In this document: positions 32,431 to 42,394 of the stretch, piece by piece
How positions within the stretch are numbered: the first letter of the stretch is position 1
Layout of the letters: every line of letters starts with the position of its first letter
DNA from: Anaerolineae bacterium
GTDB taxonomy: Bacteria > Chloroflexota > Anaerolineae > Aggregatilineales > Phototrophicaceae
NCBI GenBank assembly: GCA_023382675.1
Contig: JAHDWN010000009.1
Coordinates: 116,670 to 175,177, forward strand
DNA length: 58,508 nucleotides
Reading direction: 5' to 3'
Notes under the pieces: generated by a model
Told to the model about the DNA's origin: nothing
The model's input: the letters and a program-made list of their open reading frames with translations, nothing else
Databases searched by the model: none
Program-made: the position numbers and the translations under genes

Positions 32431-32681
32431 GTCAACGATGCCACCGGGTTGGCCGTCATTTCAGCACGCGAATCGCGCTGTTGGAAACGTGTCACCTAAG
32501 GGTTAGAAAAAATGGCCTTTTCGTTTAGCGTTTGTAATCCGTATCCTGATATATACTAGGTCAGGAGAATTGTTGTCACGAATCGCTCGTTAAAGGTTGG
32601 AAGTCGCCATTCTGTGTCCCGTTTTGCCCGCGACTCTTACTTTCGCCTTTAACCGTCATCTATCGAGTTCAAGAGGCACTC
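32431..32681 (+). promoter_or_regulatory. Leader region of the response regulator with a candidate -10 box
   Basis: TATACT at 32552-32557 could serve as a -10 box; TTGTAA at 32532 is too close to be its -35 (14-base spacer). The transcript would have a leader of about 115 bases before the ATG at 32682. No gene is seen in this stretch. Confidence 0.35.
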
Positions 32682-33614
32682 ATGAGCAAAGGTCGCATTC
32701 TGGTTGTCGAGGACGATTTCGATATTTCAAACATGCTGCGCATCTATTTCGGCGCACAGGGCTATGAAGTGCAGGTAGCCCAGCGCGGCACCGATGCGCT
32801 GACGATGACCCGCAAACAGCTTCCCAATCTGATCATGCTCGACATCATGCTGCCGGACATGAATGGTTATGACGTGTGCCGTGAACTACGCACGACGACG
32901 CGTACCAGCCACATCCCGATCATCTTCCTGACGCAGCGCGACGAGCGCAGCGACAAGATTCAGGGTCTGGAATTGGGCGCGGACGACTACATCACCAAGC
33001 CGTTCGACATCGAAGAACTCAAGCTGCGCGTTCAGAACGCAATTTCTGCTGCGCAGCGGCAAACGCAGATCGACTCGCGTTCGAATCTGCCGACGGGACG
33101 GTTAATCGAAGATCAACTGCGCGTGCTCATGCGCGGGGGTGGTCAGTGGGCCTATCTTGATCTCAAAGTCAACGACTTCGACACGTTTACCGATATCTAC
33201 GGCTTTGTCGCCGGCGATGAAGTCGTGCGCTTCATGGCGCTGCTGATCGGTGAAGTCATTGATGAACTCGGCACGCAAGAAGATTATGCCGGGCATCCTG
33301 GGCGCGACAATTTCGTTATCATTACCCATGCGCAGGATGCTGAGGTGCTGCGCCAGCGGCTGATCGCACGCTTCAACGCCGAGGTGCTCCAACACTACTC
33401 GTTTATCGACCGTGAACGCGGTTACGTCCTTGTGCCGGACCCGATGTATGGTGAGCGGCAGGTGCCGCTCATGTCGCTGGCCGTCGGCATGGTATCGACG
33501 CGCACGCACCAGTTCTCGGACATTCGTGAGATCACCGAGTTGGCTGCGGATGATCGCCGGCGTGGCGCGGCAGGCGAAGATGGCGACAGCGCAGGCATTT
33601 TGACATCCTGGTAA
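32682..33614 (+). CDS. Response regulator: REC domain plus degenerate GGDEF domain
   Basis: The 310-residue protein has a complete receiver domain (1-120) with the acidic pair Glu-Asp-Asp near the start, the phosphorylation site Asp54 in IMLDIMLPDMNGYD and the Lys in ITKPFD. Residues 135-300 have the outline of a GGDEF domain (LPTGRLIEDQLRVLM, AYLDLKVNDFDTFTDIYGFV, AGDEVVRFMA), but the signature reads GRDNF at 207-211 instead of GGDEF, so diguanylate cyclase activity is unlikely. It may instead bind or sense a nucleotide. It stands 112 bases before the giant kinase and is the first of three co-directional signalling genes. Confidence 0.85.
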   Translation: MSKGRILVVEDDFDISNMLRIYFGAQGYEVQVAQRGTDALTMTRKQLPNLIMLDIMLPDMNGYDVCRELRTTTRTSHIPIIFLTQRDERSDKIQGLELGADDYITKPFDIEELKLRVQNAISAAQRQTQIDSRSNLPTGRLIEDQLRVLMRGGGQWAYLDLKVNDFDTFTDIYGFVAGDEVVRFMALLIGEVIDELGTQEDYAGHPGRDNFVIITHAQDAEVLRQRLIARFNAEVLQHYSFIDRERGYVLVPDPMYGERQVPLMSLAVGMVSTRTHQFSDIREITELAADDRRRGAAGEDGDSAGILTSW

Positions 33615-33655
33615 CGAGCGAATGATGACGCACAGCCTGTTACTCATACCGGCAC

Positions 33656-33661
33656 TATACT
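33656..33661 (+). promoter_or_regulatory. Candidate -10 box upstream of the giant kinase
   Basis: TATACT lies 65 bases before the ATG at 33727, between the response regulator stop and the kinase. It suggests the kinase can be transcribed separately. No clear -35 was found. Confidence 0.4.
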
Positions 33662-33726
33662 CGATTGGCGGTTGCGTCGGGCACGTCAGGTTCCCGTTGT
33701 ACGCAGTTGGGTGAGAATATAAAGCC

Positions 33727-36700
33727 ATGAGTTCGCTGCTTACATTTTTTCTTCTTGTCGGTGCCTTGGCGCTGCTGGGCTGGTTGTACACCATGCTCCG
33801 CCAGCGCGCACCGCTGGCGCGCCCATCGGACGATGAGGCGCTGCTGGACATTCTGGGGCTGAACACCGCCGACGAAGCGCTGCTCGTCGCCAGCGAACAC
33901 GGCCGGCTGCTGCACATCAACGAAATGGCACGGCAGTGGCTCAATCTTGGCGAGGGCGAGCCGAATGTCGAGTTTCTGGCTGGACTGGCAGAACCGAGCG
34001 ACAGCTTCCTCGATCTGCTGGGCAGCGAAGGCCAGGCCTCATTCCGGATCGCCGGGCGCTGGGTCGATGCCACGTCGCATCGCATCCCTGCGGGCAACGA
34101 GATCCGCATGGTGATCGTTATGCGCCCGGTCAGCAGCGCACGTGAAAGCTATGATCTTTCCAGCGCGATCAATATCGTCTCTTCGGTGGGCGAAGCAGTT
34201 CAGATCGGCATGAGCGTCGAGCAGGTCTTGCAAGCCCTGCTCACCATCGTCATGCGCGAACTCCCTGCCCGCGCTGGCGAAATCTGCCTCTACGATCCAT
34301 CAGCGGATTTGCTGGTTCCGCGCGGTTGGGTCGGTGAGTCGAACTACGTGCTTGCGCTCGCGGAAGCGGGCAGCGTCTACCAGATGGGTGAAGGCATCAC
34401 CGGTTGGCTTGCCAAACATCGTAAGCCCGTGCTGGTTACGGATATCCACGACCCACAATCGCTGCAACCGAAGCTGGCGAACGCACCATTTCGCAGCTAC
34501 GTCGGTGTGCCGCTGGTGTTCAACGAAACGCTGGTCGGCACCTTCGAACTGGCACACACACAGCCCAACGGCTTCAATCAGGCGCACATGGCGCTGCTCC
34601 AGGCAGTGGCGCGCCCGCTGGCGACTACCATTCACACCGCTCAGCAATACACCGAACAAGTCAACCGCATCGAGGCGCTGGCGACCCTGCCCGTACATGA
34701 TCAGCTCACGCTAGGCAGCCAGGAAGGGATGCTGCGGACACTGACCGAGCGCACCGCCCAGTTGATGGGTGTGGATATGGCGGGCGTGCTGCTCTATGAC
34801 GAACGGCAGGCCGCGCTCATCGCTCAGGAGCCGTTCTATGGGCTGCCGTCGCCTGTCGTCCGCATCTACAACGTGCCCCTGCCTTTGCACAGCGAAGCCC
34901 GCGCCATTTTCGAGCGCGCCTCCATCTGGAAATCCGCCGATCTCGCCGATGAGCCGCTCGCTGAAGAGATGGGGCTGGATACGCTGGTCAACGCTGCCGG
35001 CGTACGCGATATCATGCTCATGCCAATGCAGATTGGCAGCCGGCGCATCGGGATGCTCCAGGTGAGCAACCGGCGTGCGCCGGGCGGCTTCAGCCTGCGC
35101 GACGAACAGAATTTGCGCCTGCTGGCCGCGCAAGCTGCCATCGTCGTCGAAGAACTGCGCCTTTACGAACAGGACATCTTGCGCGAGAGCGAAATGATGA
35201 GCCTGCAAGAGATCACGCAGGCTTTCGGCGCGCTGGCGCATGACGGCGACGTGCTGGAGGATGCCAACGCGCGAATCGCCCGGCTGATGAACGTTGAAAA
35301 ATGCGGTGTGCTACTTTACGACGAAGAAGGGTCAACGCTCAAGCCGCAGTTGCCGATCTTCGGTCTGGATGATGACGTTGCCCAGCATTACCGGATTCCG
35401 CTGGAAGCCAACAGCGTCGTCTGGCATATGTGGCAGCAGCAGGACTTCTGGTACAGCAACGATGTCAGCGTCGATAAAATCGCCGTTGGCGTCGGCCTGG
35501 CCGATTTCGCAGAGATGGTCAGCGTGCGCAAGACGATGATTGTGCCGCTGCTCTCCGGCGGGCGCCGCTTCGGCGTCATTCAGGTGTCGAACAAGATCAC
35601 CGGCGAGGACTTCAACGACAAAGATGCGCGCGTCCTGACGATCTTCGCCGCGCAGGTCGCCGCCCATCTCGAAAACACGCGCCTGTTCCGCGAAGCACGC
35701 CGCCGTGCCAACGAAGCTGAAACGCTGCGCCGCATCTCGGATCTCGCGGGCAAAATTTTGACGGTCGAGGATTCATTCGCGCCCGCGTTGGCCGAACTCG
35801 CCCACCTGCTGGACAGCGCCCTCGCCTTCATCACTGTCATCGACAATCAAACGGGTAATCTCGTCACCTACCCGCGTAACGTTTATGGCAGCCATGCCAT
35901 CCATGAACCCATCGTTCAAGATGCGTTCAGCCCCAGCTACGAGCGCAGTGTCTTCATATCACGCCGCTCCTTCCTGAGCAACGATGTCGACAACGACTCG
36001 CGTATCCTGCCCGTCTATCGGGAAGGCATCGAAAAAGGCGCGATGAAGCGGATCATGCTCGTGCCGCTGGCCGTCGGCAAAACGAGTCTGGGCGAATTGG
36101 GTGTCGCCAACCGCGCTCGCCCTTATGAAGACGCCGACCTGCGCCTGCTGGAGACGATTGCGCCGCAAATCGCTGCCGCGCTCGACCGCCTGCGTCTCTA
36201 CGACGCGACCGGCCAGAACTTGAGCCGGCGCATTCGTGAGTTGGATGCCATCAGTCGGGTCACGAATGAACTGACGCAGACGCTTGACATCGACCACGTG
36301 CTCGAAATCATCTGCGCGGAAACACACCGCGTCACCGAAGCCGACGGTGTGACAGTCGCGCTGTTCGAATTGGCCGATGATACGACGACCTCGCTCAAGC
36401 TGGCGCGGCGCATCGGCGAAGATTTGAGCACGAACGTGACCCCCATCGAGGAAGAAGCGGCCCTGCGCGGCACTGATTCCCTCGTCGTGGGCGATTACGC
36501 CGAACCCGGCGATCTCGTGCTCAAGCCACAGCCAGAGACGGCGCGTTCGGCAGCAGCAGCGGCCATCATCCACGAAGATCGGGTCGTCGGCGTGCTCCAC
36601 ATCTACCATGAGCAGCCGCGCCGGTTCGACTCGCAGGTGGGCGGTTTCTTGCAGACGATGGCGACCAAAGCCGCCCTCGGTTATGGCAACAACCTGCGCT

Positions 36701-39700
36701 ACATCGAAAATCAGGAACGCAGTTCGCACCTGCGCCGCCGCGTCGATCAGCTCAATCGTATTTTCGAAATCGGCCAGATCTTCCAGCACAACGCCGATGT
36801 CGGCACACTGCTAGAAGCCATTGCTTTCAGCATCCAGCAGAGCGTTGGTTTCGACATCGTCCTGCTGGCCTTGAGCGAGCCGGGGCACAACAAACTGCGC
36901 CGGGTCGCCCAGGCAGGGATGCCGATTGATGCGTTCGAGCGTTCGGGCGATGACATCGTTACGATAGAGACACTTGAAGCGCATCTGCAAAGCAAATATC
37001 AGGTCAGCGAGTCGTATTTCCTGCCCTTCGAGCGGGTCGCCGATTGGGGCTTCCGCGAGCTATCCGCGTTGAGCATGACCTACGACGGCAAACGCACTAT
37101 GCACCCGCGCGGCAAAGATGATTGGCGCGATGGCGACATGCTGCTCGTGCCGCTGCGTGGCGTGGCCGGTGAGATGGTCGGCATGATCAGCCTGGATCGC
37201 CCGTTCAACGGCAAGCGTCCTGACCGCTCGACCATCGAAATCCTGGAGATCTTCGCCCACCAGACGACGACTTCGCTTGAGAATGCCCGGCTGTTCGCGG
37301 AAAGCGAACACAATGCCCAACAGCAGGGCTGGCTGAACGAAATCCTTGAGGCCATCGCCGGGTCACTCAATCCGAATGAAATATTGCACGCAATCGCGCG
37401 CGGTGTTTATCGCCTGCTGCCCTTCCAGCGCATCATCTTTGCGCTGCAAGACTCGGACGCGGGCGGCTTCGCTATCGCCCGGTTCGCTCCAGGCGACGAC
37501 ACACTGACTCTCAAACGGGAGCGGCGCGCGGATCTGGCTCGCACTGCCCTGGGGCAGGCCTTCCAGACGCACCAGGACACACTCTATCCGGCGGACAGCA
37601 GCGCGAACAGCGAATTCGAAGATATCCGCACCTGGAGTGCCGGTACTGAAACGGTATCGCTGGTGGTGCCGCTGCTCTCGGCAGGCCAGACCATCGGTGC
37701 AGTCTATCTCGGCGCAGATGTTGGCCGGGCCAGCAGCCTGGAAACTCTGCGCCCCGTCATCCGGCGTATCGGCAATCTGGCAGCGGTCGCCCTGCAAAAC
37801 GCGCGCCTCTTCACCCAGGCGGTCAATTTACGCTCGTTCAACGAGTCGGTCGTGCAATCGATCCAGCAGGGTATCGTGGTGCTGGATAAGTCCGGCTTGA
37901 TCATGACGGTCAACGACTACATGCGCCGGCGTTACGGCTGGGACGACGAGGCGCTGCGCCAGGACTTGTTCGCCTTTCGCCCAGAGCTTCAGCCGATCCT
38001 CGCCGAACCGGTGAGCCGTGTCATCGAGTCGGCTGAACCGCAGGAGCTGCTGGAACAGGAAATCCTCGAAGGCACGGACTCGCGCATCCAGAACCTCTAT
38101 CTCTACCCGCTGCTGGTCGGCGAAGGGGTGCGCGGTGTCGTCCTCCTGGTCGAAGACATCACCGAGCGCTATCAGCTTGAGCGCGACCTGGCGACACGCG
38201 CGCGCCAACTCACAGCCCTCACCGATGCTTCCAGCCAGCTTGTCGCCTCGCTCGACCGCGAGGCTGTCATCGGCGTCATGTTCGATGCTATGCAGCAGGT
38301 ACTGCCCTACGACACCATGGCGCTCTGGCAGCGCGATGGCGAGGCGTTCTATCTGGAAGCGACTCGCGGAACGTTCCCGCACGAGCCGGGCGCGCGTCTG
38401 GACATCAAAGATGATGGGCGCTTACAGGCGATCGTCGAGACACATCGTACGCTGGCCGACAATGCGGACGATGGCGCGCAGCCAACACCCGCAGGTAGCG
38501 GCAAAAGCTGGCTGGGCGTGCCGATGGTGCAGCAGGGCGTCGTCACCGGCGTGATCACGCTCGCAAAAGATCAGCCGCATTATTACGACTCGATGGCAGA
38601 GCAGGCGGGCCTCGCCTTCGCTAACCAGGTCGTGGTCGCGCTTCAAAACGCGAATCTGTTCGATGAAACGACGACGCAGATGGAGCGCTTGAGCCTGATC
38701 AACCGCGTCTCGATGGCGCTGGCACAATCGCTCGATACCGAAAACATTCTGGAGATCGCCCTGCGCGAGATCGCGCTCTTGCTCGGCGGCGATAAAGGCC
38801 ACGCCTACGTCTTCGAGCGCGAGTTGAATCTCGCGCGCGCTATTGTCGATTATCCGCGTGGTGAAGAGCAGCCGTCGCAGACGTATCACGTCAACGATAA
38901 CGCTGCCCTGCGTCACGCCTTCAGCAGTCCCGCGCCGCTGATCATCAATGACGTGCGCGAGCTGCCACACGAACATCCGCTGTTCGCGGAAATGACGGAG
39001 CGCGGCCTGGCTGCCTACATGCTCGTGCCGCTGCTCGTCGGCGGGCAGACGGGCGGCATGTTCGAGATCGAATACTACAACGTGCCGCACAACGTCGATT
39101 CGGTCAAAATCGACCTGGCGCTCCTGATCGCTAACCAGGCGTCGTTTGCGCTGTTGAACGCCAACCTGCTCGAACAGACCATGATCCGCACCCGCGAGTT
39201 GGAGACGCTGCTGGAAGCCGCGCACGCCACCTCGTTCACGCTCGATCTCGACGAAGTCTTCCAGAGTGTCGTCCGGCTGACTGTCCAGGCGCTCGACATG
39301 GACGACTGCCTGCTGCTGCTCTACGACAACATCGAAGAAGAACTCGAAGTCATGGTCGATTTCAATCGCAGCGGCACGCGCGACGAGCTGGCCCAGCCGA
39401 AGACCACTTTCAGCCTGTTCGAGTACCCGACCAAGCGCCGCGCAATGCAGGAACTGCAAGTAGCCATCCTGCGCTACGACGCCACGCATGATCCGATAGA
39501 AACTGAAGACATGCGTGCACGTGGCGTCATCACGCGCATGTTCGTACCACTCAAGGCGCGCGATGAAGGCATCGGCCTGCTCCAGGTCGATAGCACCGTC
39601 CCACACCGCCTGTTCACCCATCGCGAGAGCCGCATGGCGCAGGCGCTCGGCGCGCAGGCCGCCATCGCCATCGAGAACGCGCGCCTGTCTACAGAAACAG

Positions 39701-41907
39701 CGAATCAGGTTGCGCAATCGCTTGTCATCAACGATCTGAGCCGCGCGATTTCGTCGACGATGGATATCTCGGTCATGATCCGCATCATTCGCGAACAGGT
39801 GCCGTATCTGACCGATGCGCAGGATGTGTATGTGGCGCTCTATGACGCCAAGACCAACGTCATCACCTTCCCGATGGCGGCGCGCAGAGGCGTCGAGTAT
39901 GCCATCGATCAGCGCGTACTCGGCGTGGATGAAGTCTCGTTCGTGATCAAGAATCGCAGGCCGCTCCCGCTCGGCGGCGAGCACCCCAGCATCGACGAAG
40001 TCCGCCGCAATCTTGGGATCATCAATGGCGAAGGCAATGCCAAGCGCTATCTCGGCGTCCCCTTGATCGCCGGTGATAAGGTCGTCGGTGTGCTCGCGGT
40101 GCGTGATGAAGTCGAGTCACGCCCATTCGGCCTCAACGACCAGCGTATTCTCACCACCATCGGCACTCAGCTTGGTGCGACTATCCAGAACGCGCAGCTT
40201 TTCGCCGAGATTAATGAGCGCGTCCGTGACCGCACCTATGAGCTACAGCAAGAGCGTGACCGCCTGGATACGCTCTACCGCGTCACCTCGGAATTGGTCA
40301 GCACGCAGCAAGACATGAGTGCCGCACTCAATCGGGCGCTCGCCTTCATCGCCGAGACGGTTGATGCGGATGAGGGTGTGCTCTTGCTCTACGACGTAAA
40401 CATCGAACGGCTCTACTGCCATGCCTCCGCCTATGCCCCGGTCGAGCCGGACGCGCGGGTCAAGCATCCCGCCGATATGTTCGGCGAATGGCTGATGCAC
40501 CAGCGCCAGGCCGTCCTGGTCGAAAATCTGCACCGCGTGCCCTATTGGAACGAAAATCTATCGACCACGGACGACTGGCGCAGCGCAGTCGGCGCACCGT
40601 TAGGCACACCCGAAGATGAGAAGGGCGTCGCCATCTTCCTGAGCCGCAAGCTGGCGAACTTTGGTGATGCACAGCTCAAGCTCGTCAGCGCCGCCGCCTA
40701 TCAGATTGGCTCCGCGCTGAAAGATGCGGAACTGGTCACGCTCATCAAAGATCAGAACGAGCAGTTGAACACGCTGCTCCGCTCTGAGCGCGAGGAGCGC
40801 GGCAAGAGCGCGGCCATCCTCCAGAGTATTGCCGACGGCGTGGTCGTGGTTGATGCTGAAAATCACATCATGCTCCTCAACGCCGCCGCCGAACGCATCC
40901 TCGACACGTCCCGTCAGAATGTCGAGAACAAGACGCTGATGCGGGCGACGGCCACTCTCGACCGCAAGCCTCAATGGACTGAATCGCTGTATCGCTGGGT
41001 GGATGAGGCACGCGCGCATAACGGCAAGCTCTCGATTGAGCGCTTCACGCTCGGCGATCGTGTCATCAATGTGCAGCTTTCGCCGGTCATGATCGGCGAA
41101 TCGATGGGAACGGTCGCGGTCTTCCGCGATATTACGCGCGATGTCGAAGTCGAACGCATGAAGGGCGAGTTCATCGCCAACGTGTCGCATGAACTGCGCA
41201 CGCCGCTGACCAGCATCAAGGGCTATGCCGACCTGATGTCGATGGGCGTCGGCGGCTCGATGAACGACCAGCAATCGCGTTTCGTCACCACCATTCGCGA
41301 GAACACCGAGCGCATGGTCGGCCTGGTCAACGACCTGCTGCTGATCTCCACCATCGATTCTGGCGGTGAGACGCTGACGCTGGAATCCGTCAGTCTGCCG
41401 GAGATCATCACGGAGATCCTGGCGACGGCTGCGGCTGCGTCGGATTATGCGGTCAAACAGATCACAGTTCAGACGGATGTCGATCCAAAGCTGCCTGCTA
41501 TCCGTGCGGATCGCGATAAGCTGCGGCAAGTCTTTGCCAACGTCATCGACAATGCTTACAGCTACACACGGAGCCACGGCAAAATCGATGTGCAGGCGGC
41601 GCAGCAAGCGGATGGCGAACACGTGCTCATCACCGTCAAAGATAATGGCATCGGTATCCCGAAGGAATTCCAGGATCGCGTCTGGAATCGCTTCGAGCGT
41701 TACGAGCAGAACGCCCTGGTCATGGCAGTTTCGGGCACTGGCCTCGGCTTACCGATTGCGCGCCAATATGTGGAAATGCACGGTGGCCGCATCTGGTTCG
41801 AATCGACGCCAGATACAGGTACGACCTTTTATATCGAGCTGCCCATCCACTTCGGTGAACAGGGGCAGCCAGACTCTATCGAGAAACCCATAACAGAGAG
41901 TAAATGA
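33727..41907 (+). CDS. Giant multi-GAF/PAS sensor histidine kinase
   Basis: This 2,726-residue kinase is one unbroken chain. Residues 2-22 are one hydrophobic N-terminal helix, so it is tethered to the membrane with all sensors inside. I count about twelve GAF-like domains: 145-311, 322-481, 505-658, 661-825, 835-998, 1012-1195, 1205-1365, 1492-1651, 1652-1825, 1828-1998, 1999-2163 and 2177-2352. PAS-like domains lie at 1372-1488 and 2362-2475. The transmitter has the H-box VSHELRTPLTSIKGY with His2488, and the ATPase domain has DNAYSYTR (N box), VKDNGIGIPKEF (G1) and GTGLGLPIARQYVEMHGG (G2). Ligands are unknown. No bilin-binding Cys was recognised. Its stop overlaps the next regulator gene as ATGA. 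Confidence 0.93.
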   Translation: MSSLLTFFLLVGALALLGWLYTMLRQRAPLARPSDDEALLDILGLNTADEALLVASEHGRLLHINEMARQWLNLGEGEPNVEFLAGLAEPSDSFLDLLGSEGQASFRIAGRWVDATSHRIPAGNEIRMVIVMRPVSSARESYDLSSAINIVSSVGEAVQIGMSVEQVLQALLTIVMRELPARAGEICLYDPSADLLVPRGWVGESNYVLALAEAGSVYQMGEGITGWLAKHRKPVLVTDIHDPQSLQPKLANAPFRSYVGVPLVFNETLVGTFELAHTQPNGFNQAHMALLQAVARPLATTIHTAQQYTEQVNRIEALATLPVHDQLTLGSQEGMLRTLTERTAQLMGVDMAGVLLYDERQAALIAQEPFYGLPSPVVRIYNVPLPLHSEARAIFERASIWKSADLADEPLAEEMGLDTLVNAAGVRDIMLMPMQIGSRRIGMLQVSNRRAPGGFSLRDEQNLRLLAAQAAIVVEELRLYEQDILRESEMMSLQEITQAFGALAHDGDVLEDANARIARLMNVEKCGVLLYDEEGSTLKPQLPIFGLDDDVAQHYRIPLEANSVVWHMWQQQDFWYSNDVSVDKIAVGVGLADFAEMVSVRKTMIVPLLSGGRRFGVIQVSNKITGEDFNDKDARVLTIFAAQVAAHLENTRLFREARRRANEAETLRRISDLAGKILTVEDSFAPALAELAHLLDSALAFITVIDNQTGNLVTYPRNVYGSHAIHEPIVQDAFSPSYERSVFISRRSFLSNDVDNDSRILPVYREGIEKGAMKRIMLVPLAVGKTSLGELGVANRARPYEDADLRLLETIAPQIAAALDRLRLYDATGQNLSRRIRELDAISRVTNELTQTLDIDHVLEIICAETHRVTEADGVTVALFELADDTTTSLKLARRIGEDLSTNVTPIEEEAALRGTDSLVVGDYAEPGDLVLKPQPETARSAAAAAIIHEDRVVGVLHIYHEQPRRFDSQVGGFLQTMATKAALGYGNNLRYIENQERSSHLRRRVDQLNRIFEIGQIFQHNADVGTLLEAIAFSIQQSVGFDIVLLALSEPGHNKLRRVAQAGMPIDAFERSGDDIVTIETLEAHLQSKYQVSESYFLPFERVADWGFRELSALSMTYDGKRTMHPRGKDDWRDGDMLLVPLRGVAGEMVGMISLDRPFNGKRPDRSTIEILEIFAHQTTTSLENARLFAESEHNAQQQGWLNEILEAIAGSLNPNEILHAIARGVYRLLPFQRIIFALQDSDAGGFAIARFAPGDDTLTLKRERRADLARTALGQAFQTHQDTLYPADSSANSEFEDIRTWSAGTETVSLVVPLLSAGQTIGAVYLGADVGRASSLETLRPVIRRIGNLAAVALQNARLFTQAVNLRSFNESVVQSIQQGIVVLDKSGLIMTVNDYMRRRYGWDDEALRQDLFAFRPELQPILAEPVSRVIESAEPQELLEQEILEGTDSRIQNLYLYPLLVGEGVRGVVLLVEDITERYQLERDLATRARQLTALTDASSQLVASLDREAVIGVMFDAMQQVLPYDTMALWQRDGEAFYLEATRGTFPHEPGARLDIKDDGRLQAIVETHRTLADNADDGAQPTPAGSGKSWLGVPMVQQGVVTGVITLAKDQPHYYDSMAEQAGLAFANQVVVALQNANLFDETTTQMERLSLINRVSMALAQSLDTENILEIALREIALLLGGDKGHAYVFERELNLARAIVDYPRGEEQPSQTYHVNDNAALRHAFSSPAPLIINDVRELPHEHPLFAEMTERGLAAYMLVPLLVGGQTGGMFEIEYYNVPHNVDSVKIDLALLIANQASFALLNANLLEQTMIRTRELETLLEAAHATSFTLDLDEVFQSVVRLTVQALDMDDCLLLLYDNIEEELEVMVDFNRSGTRDELAQPKTTFSLFEYPTKRRAMQELQVAILRYDATHDPIETEDMRARGVITRMFVPLKARDEGIGLLQVDSTVPHRLFTHRESRMAQALGAQAAIAIENARLSTETANQVAQSLVINDLSRAISSTMDISVMIRIIREQVPYLTDAQDVYVALYDAKTNVITFPMAARRGVEYAIDQRVLGVDEVSFVIKNRRPLPLGGEHPSIDEVRRNLGIINGEGNAKRYLGVPLIAGDKVVGVLAVRDEVESRPFGLNDQRILTTIGTQLGATIQNAQLFAEINERVRDRTYELQQERDRLDTLYRVTSELVSTQQDMSAALNRALAFIAETVDADEGVLLLYDVNIERLYCHASAYAPVEPDARVKHPADMFGEWLMHQRQAVLVENLHRVPYWNENLSTTDDWRSAVGAPLGTPEDEKGVAIFLSRKLANFGDAQLKLVSAAAYQIGSALKDAELVTLIKDQNEQLNTLLRSEREERGKSAAILQSIADGVVVVDAENHIMLLNAAAERILDTSRQNVENKTLMRATATLDRKPQWTESLYRWVDEARAHNGKLSIERFTLGDRVINVQLSPVMIGESMGTVAVFRDITRDVEVERMKGEFIANVSHELRTPLTSIKGYADLMSMGVGGSMNDQQSRFVTTIRENTERMVGLVNDLLLISTIDSGGETLTLESVSLPEIITEILATAAAASDYAVKQITVQTDVDPKLPAIRADRDKLRQVFANVIDNAYSYTRSHGKIDVQAAQQADGEHVLITVKDNGIGIPKEFQDRVWNRFERYEQNALVMAVSGTGLGLPIARQYVEMHGGRIWFESTPDTGTTFYIELPIHFGEQGQPDSIEKPITESK

Positions 41908-42281
41908 TGGCAAACATCCTGGTTGCAGAAGACGAACGTGACATTCGCGAGCTGATCCAGTTCACCCTGTCGTATGCGGGGCATACCGTGACCGCTGTCG
42001 GCGACGGCGCATCAGCGGTCGATGAAGCGAAGAAGGTGAACCCGGACCTGATCTTGATGGACGTGCGCATGCCGCGCCTGACCGGTTATCAGGCGTGCGA
42101 ACAGATGAAACAGATCGACTCGCTCAAGTCAGTGCCCATCGTCTTCCTGTCAGCGAAAGGCCAGGATGAGGAGATTCAGCAGGGAATCAACGTTGGCGCA
42201 GCGGCCTACATCTTGAAGCCGTTTGCGCCTCAGGATTTGATCGAGCGCGTGAGCGAAATCCTGCAAAACGGTGTGCAATAA
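41904..42281 (+). CDS. CheY-like single-domain response regulator
   Basis: The 125-residue protein is a stand-alone receiver: acidic pair in LVAEDERD, phosphorylation site Asp53 in LILMDVRMPRLTGYQ, Ser in VFLSAKGQ and Lys in ILKPFAPQD. It has no output domain. Its ATG (41904) overlaps the stop of the giant kinase (TGA 41905-41907), so it is translationally coupled and is almost certainly that kinase's phosphorylation partner. It could act by protein contact or as a phosphate relay. Confidence 0.95.
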   Translation: MMANILVAEDERDIRELIQFTLSYAGHTVTAVGDGASAVDEAKKVNPDLILMDVRMPRLTGYQACEQMKQIDSLKSVPIVFLSAKGQDEEIQQGINVGAAAYILKPFAPQDLIERVSEILQNGVQ

Positions 42282-42394
42282 CCAACCGGGCAGGCAAGCA
42301 CACCGGCGACCACGGTACACATCTGTGTTCAGCGTACGCCACGTTGGTGCGCCTGCGTCCAGCAGAATATCTTGATGGCGGCACAGGATAGACG

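Noticed and set aside
38422-39984. 520-codon open frame on the minus strand inside the giant kinase
   Set aside because: Antisense shadow of the GAF domains, low-complexity composition typical of antisense frames in GC-rich genes.
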